Positions 62,154-64,000 of a stretch of 64,000 bases of DNA are shown in pieces. The stretch is from Ponticaulis koreensis DSM 19734 (lineage in GTDB: Bacteria; Pseudomonadota; Alphaproteobacteria; Caulobacterales; Hyphomonadaceae). The translations under genes were made by a program, and so were the position numbers. The notes under the pieces were generated by a model that was given only the letters and a program-made list of their open reading frames with translations, was not told the origin of the DNA and searched no databases. Position 1 is the stretch's first letter, and every line of letters begins with the position of its first letter. The DNA is taken from assembly GCF_000420665.1 (NCBI RefSeq), contig NZ_ATVJ01000001.1, forward strand, positions 744,001-808,000, given 5' to 3'.

Positions 62154-63380
62154 ATGTCTAACCGCACCGTCCCGAAAAAAGTCGTCCTCGCCTATTCCGG
62201 TGGTCTCGATACGTCGATCATTCTGAAATGGCTTCAGACAGAGTTCGGTTGTGAGGTCGTAACCTTCACAGCAGACCTTGGTCAGGGTGAAGAGCTCGGT
62301 CCGGCACGAGACAAAGCCCAGCTTCTCGGCATTAAGGACGAGAACATCTATATCGAAGATGTGCGCGAAGAGTTTGTTCGCGATTTCGTCTTCCCGATGT
62401 TCCGCGCGAACGCTGTTTATGAAGGCACATATCTGCTGGGAACATCTATTGCGCGCCCGCTGATCACGAAGCGTCTTGTTGAGATCGCAGAAGAAACGGG
62501 CGCTGACGCAATTGCACACGGCGCGACTGGTAAAGGTAATGACCAGGTTCGTTTCGAGCTTTCGGCTTACGCGCTGAACCCGGATATTCGCGTTGTTGCA
62601 CCATGGCGTGAATGGGCTTTCAAAAGCCGTGAAGCGCTTCTGGAATTTGCTGAACAGCACCAGATTCCGATTGCGAAAGACAAGCGCGGCGAAGCGCCGT
62701 TCTCAGTTGATGCGAACCTGCTTCACTCGTCTTCTGAAGGTAAAGTTCTGGAAGATCCGTGGGAAGCAGCGCCTGAATACGTCCACCAGCGATCTCTGTC
62801 GCCAATGGATGCGCCTGACGAACCGACTGAAATTGTCATCGGGTTTGAAAAAGGCGACGCAATAACGCTCAACGGCAAAGAGCTGTCGCCAGCTGAAATG
62901 CTGACTGCGCTGAACAAGCTCGGCCATGATAATGGCATTGGCCGCATCGATCTCGTTGAGAATCGTTTCGTGGGCATGAAATCCCGCGGCGTGTACGAGA
63001 CTCCGGGTGGCACAATTCTGCTGCAGGCACACCGTGCTATGGAATCCATCACGCTCGACCGCAATGCAGGCCATTTGAAAGACGAGCTGATGCCGCGCTA
63101 TGCAGAGCTCATCTATAATGGTTTCTGGTTCGCGCCGGAACGTGAAATGCTTCAGGCCCTGATCGACAAGAGCCAGGAAAAAGTGGCCGGTGAAGTCCGC
63201 CTCGTTCTCTATAAGGGCAATGTCATCGTGTCTGGTCGTCGCTCACCATACTCTCTGTACGACGATCTGCTCGTTACATTCGAAGACGATGGAGGCGCAT
63301 ACGACCAGAAAGACGCTGAGGGCTTTATCCGCCTGAACGCGCTTCGTCTGCGTACACTTGCAGCGCGCAACCGTCGCTAG
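62154..63380 (+). CDS. argG: ArgG, argininosuccinate synthase
   Basis: 408 residues. The PP-loop [18 protein letters not shown] is at the N terminus; [13 protein letters not shown] and the later [25 protein letters not shown] are family signatures. It joins citrulline and aspartate using ATP to form argininosuccinate in arginine synthesis. It starts after a 166-bp gap with a GTAGGAAAT site. The TRIC-type gene begins 9 bases downstream. All nucleotide-binding residues are present. Confidence 0.97.
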   Translation: MSNRTVPKKVVLAYSGGLDTSIILKWLQTEFGCEVVTFTADLGQGEELGPARDKAQLLGIKDENIYIEDVREEFVRDFVFPMFRANAVYEGTYLLGTSIARPLITKRLVEIAEETGADAIAHGATGKGNDQVRFELSAYALNPDIRVVAPWREWAFKSREALLEFAEQHQIPIAKDKRGEAPFSVDANLLHSSSEGKVLEDPWEAAPEYVHQRSLSPMDAPDEPTEIVIGFEKGDAITLNGKELSPAEMLTALNKLGHDNGIGRIDLVENRFVGMKSRGVYETPGGTILLQAHRAMESITLDRNAGHLKDELMPRYAELIYNGFWFAPEREMLQALIDKSQEKVAGEVRLVLYKGNVIVSGRRSPYSLYDDLLVTFEDDGGAYDQKDAEGFIRLNALRLRTLAARNRR

Positions 63381-63388
63381 GCAGCACA

Positions 63389-64000
63389 ATGGATGTGTCT
63401 CCTGATCTGATCCTCACCTTTGCGGACCGGATCGGCGTATTTGTATTCGCTGTCTCAGGAGGCATAGCCGCGGTCCGTAAGGATATGGACCTTTTCGGTG
63501 TTATCACGCTCGCATTTCTGCCCGCTGTCGGGGGTGGAACCCTGCGTGATCTCATCCTCGACGCGCCGGTATTCTGGCTTGAAGATACGCTGTCGCTCTG
63601 GCTTGCTATGGCAGGCGGACTGGCAGCGTTTTTCTTTGCCAATGCGCTGGAAGGCTTCAAGCCGCTCAGATGGGCGGATGCTGTGGGTCTCGCACTATTT
63701 GCGGTAACGGGCGCGGCTAAAGCCGCCGACCTTGGCCATGATTATCTGATCATTCTGATTATGGGTGTGATGACGGCATCTGCTGGTGGTCTCATTCGTG
63801 ATGTCGTGGCAAACCGTGATCCTCTGCTTCTGAAGGAAGACATCTACGCGACAGCAGGGCTTCTCGGGGCAATGGTGTTTGCTGCGCTGATCTACTTCAA
63901 TGTGAATGAGAGCATTGCATTTGCCGCTGGATTTGCGGCGGCATTCACGCTTCGCGCACTCGCCATCATTTTCAAATTATCTTTGCCGAAGCCGCGGCTT
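63389..64000 (+). CDS. TRIC/UPF0126 family membrane channel, 3' partial
   Basis: The frame from ATG 63389 runs to the window edge without a stop (204 codons). Glycine-rich helix motifs of the prokaryotic TRIC (UPF0126, YicG/YadS-like) family are visible: FVFAVSGGIAAVRKDMDLFG, VGGGTLRDLILD and SAGGLIRDVV, in two repeats of three helices plus the beginning of a seventh. TRIC proteins form trimeric cation channels for K+ and Na+. It follows argG by 9 bases. Only the last few residues can lie outside the window. Confidence 0.92.
   Translation, partial: MDVSPDLILTFADRIGVFVFAVSGGIAAVRKDMDLFGVITLAFLPAVGGGTLRDLILDAPVFWLEDTLSLWLAMAGGLAAFFFANALEGFKPLRWADAVGLALFAVTGAAKAADLGHDYLIILIMGVMTASAGGLIRDVVANRDPLLLKEDIYATAGLLGAMVFAALIYFNVNESIAFAAGFAAAFTLRALAIIFKLSLPKPRL

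Noticed and set aside
1-64000. CRISPR arrays, insertion sequences and prophage genes
   Set aside because: No regularly spaced direct repeats, transposase or phage structural genes were seen.

Overview
The window is a stretch of alphaproteobacterial chromosome with moderately high G+C and very dense coding (about 62 genes, mostly housekeeping). Gene content and order point to the Caulobacterales/Maricaulales side, most like Hyphomonadaceae. The evidence is the fur-miaB-phoH-ybeY-corC-lnt-xre-metK-trmB block, the hemE-hemJ-rho-mnmE-mnmG-rsmG-parA-parB block, a CtrA-type TTAA-N7-TTAA box in the gap beside hemE, GANTC sites, and perfect TGTTTCACGTGAAACA parS sites. The family is an inference; no rRNA, tRNA, insertion sequence or CRISPR array was seen.

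Left part (1-20.7 kb): a copper-chaperone lipoprotein cut by the window edge, a DUF2333-like membrane protein, an Nfu Fe-S carrier, a RutE-like nitroreductase, tsaB/rimI, fur, then miaB-phoH-ybeY-corC-lnt (tRNA and rRNA maturation, envelope), an XRE regulator, metK and trmB. After these come 3-hydroxybutyrate dehydrogenase, a DUF350 protein beside a membrane-anchored trypsin-like protease, pyrF, two TerB-like proteins, a sulfotransferase, a minus-strand gloA/yciI group, an AraC-Ogt fusion, DUF2244 and nth.

Middle part (21-37.7 kb): a minus-strand operon of an ATP-grasp enzyme, a heme oxygenase and a bacteriophytochrome HWE-kinase/receiver protein, which together can make biliverdin and sense red/far-red light. 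Next are a PfkB kinase, a divergent MarR/isomerase pair with a perfect operator-like palindrome, and an iron-regulated PepSY membrane protein behind two Fur boxes and a possible 40-residue ORF. Then come hslV-DUF2157-hslU, a GGDEF-EAL protein, and the hisBHAFE operon.

Origin region (37.7-52.7 kb): eight minus-strand genes (smr, mltA, tim44-like, dnaQ, coaE, aroE, maf, ppsR) and eight plus-strand genes (hemE, hemJ, rho, mnmE, mnmG, rsmG, parA, parB) point away from a 325-bp gap at 43893-44217. That gap has DnaA-like boxes, a CtrA box and GANTC sites and is the likely chromosomal replication origin. Four perfect parS sites lie between rho and parA, and one variant lies in smr on the other side.

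Right part (52.7-64 kb): a GNAT acetyltransferase, the 1623-residue NAD-dependent glutamate dehydrogenase, a 544-bp gap with a 13-bp perfect hairpin, a HerA/YjgR-type ATPase, a YihY membrane protein, a secreted VWA protein, argG, and a TRIC/UPF0126 channel gene cut by the right edge.
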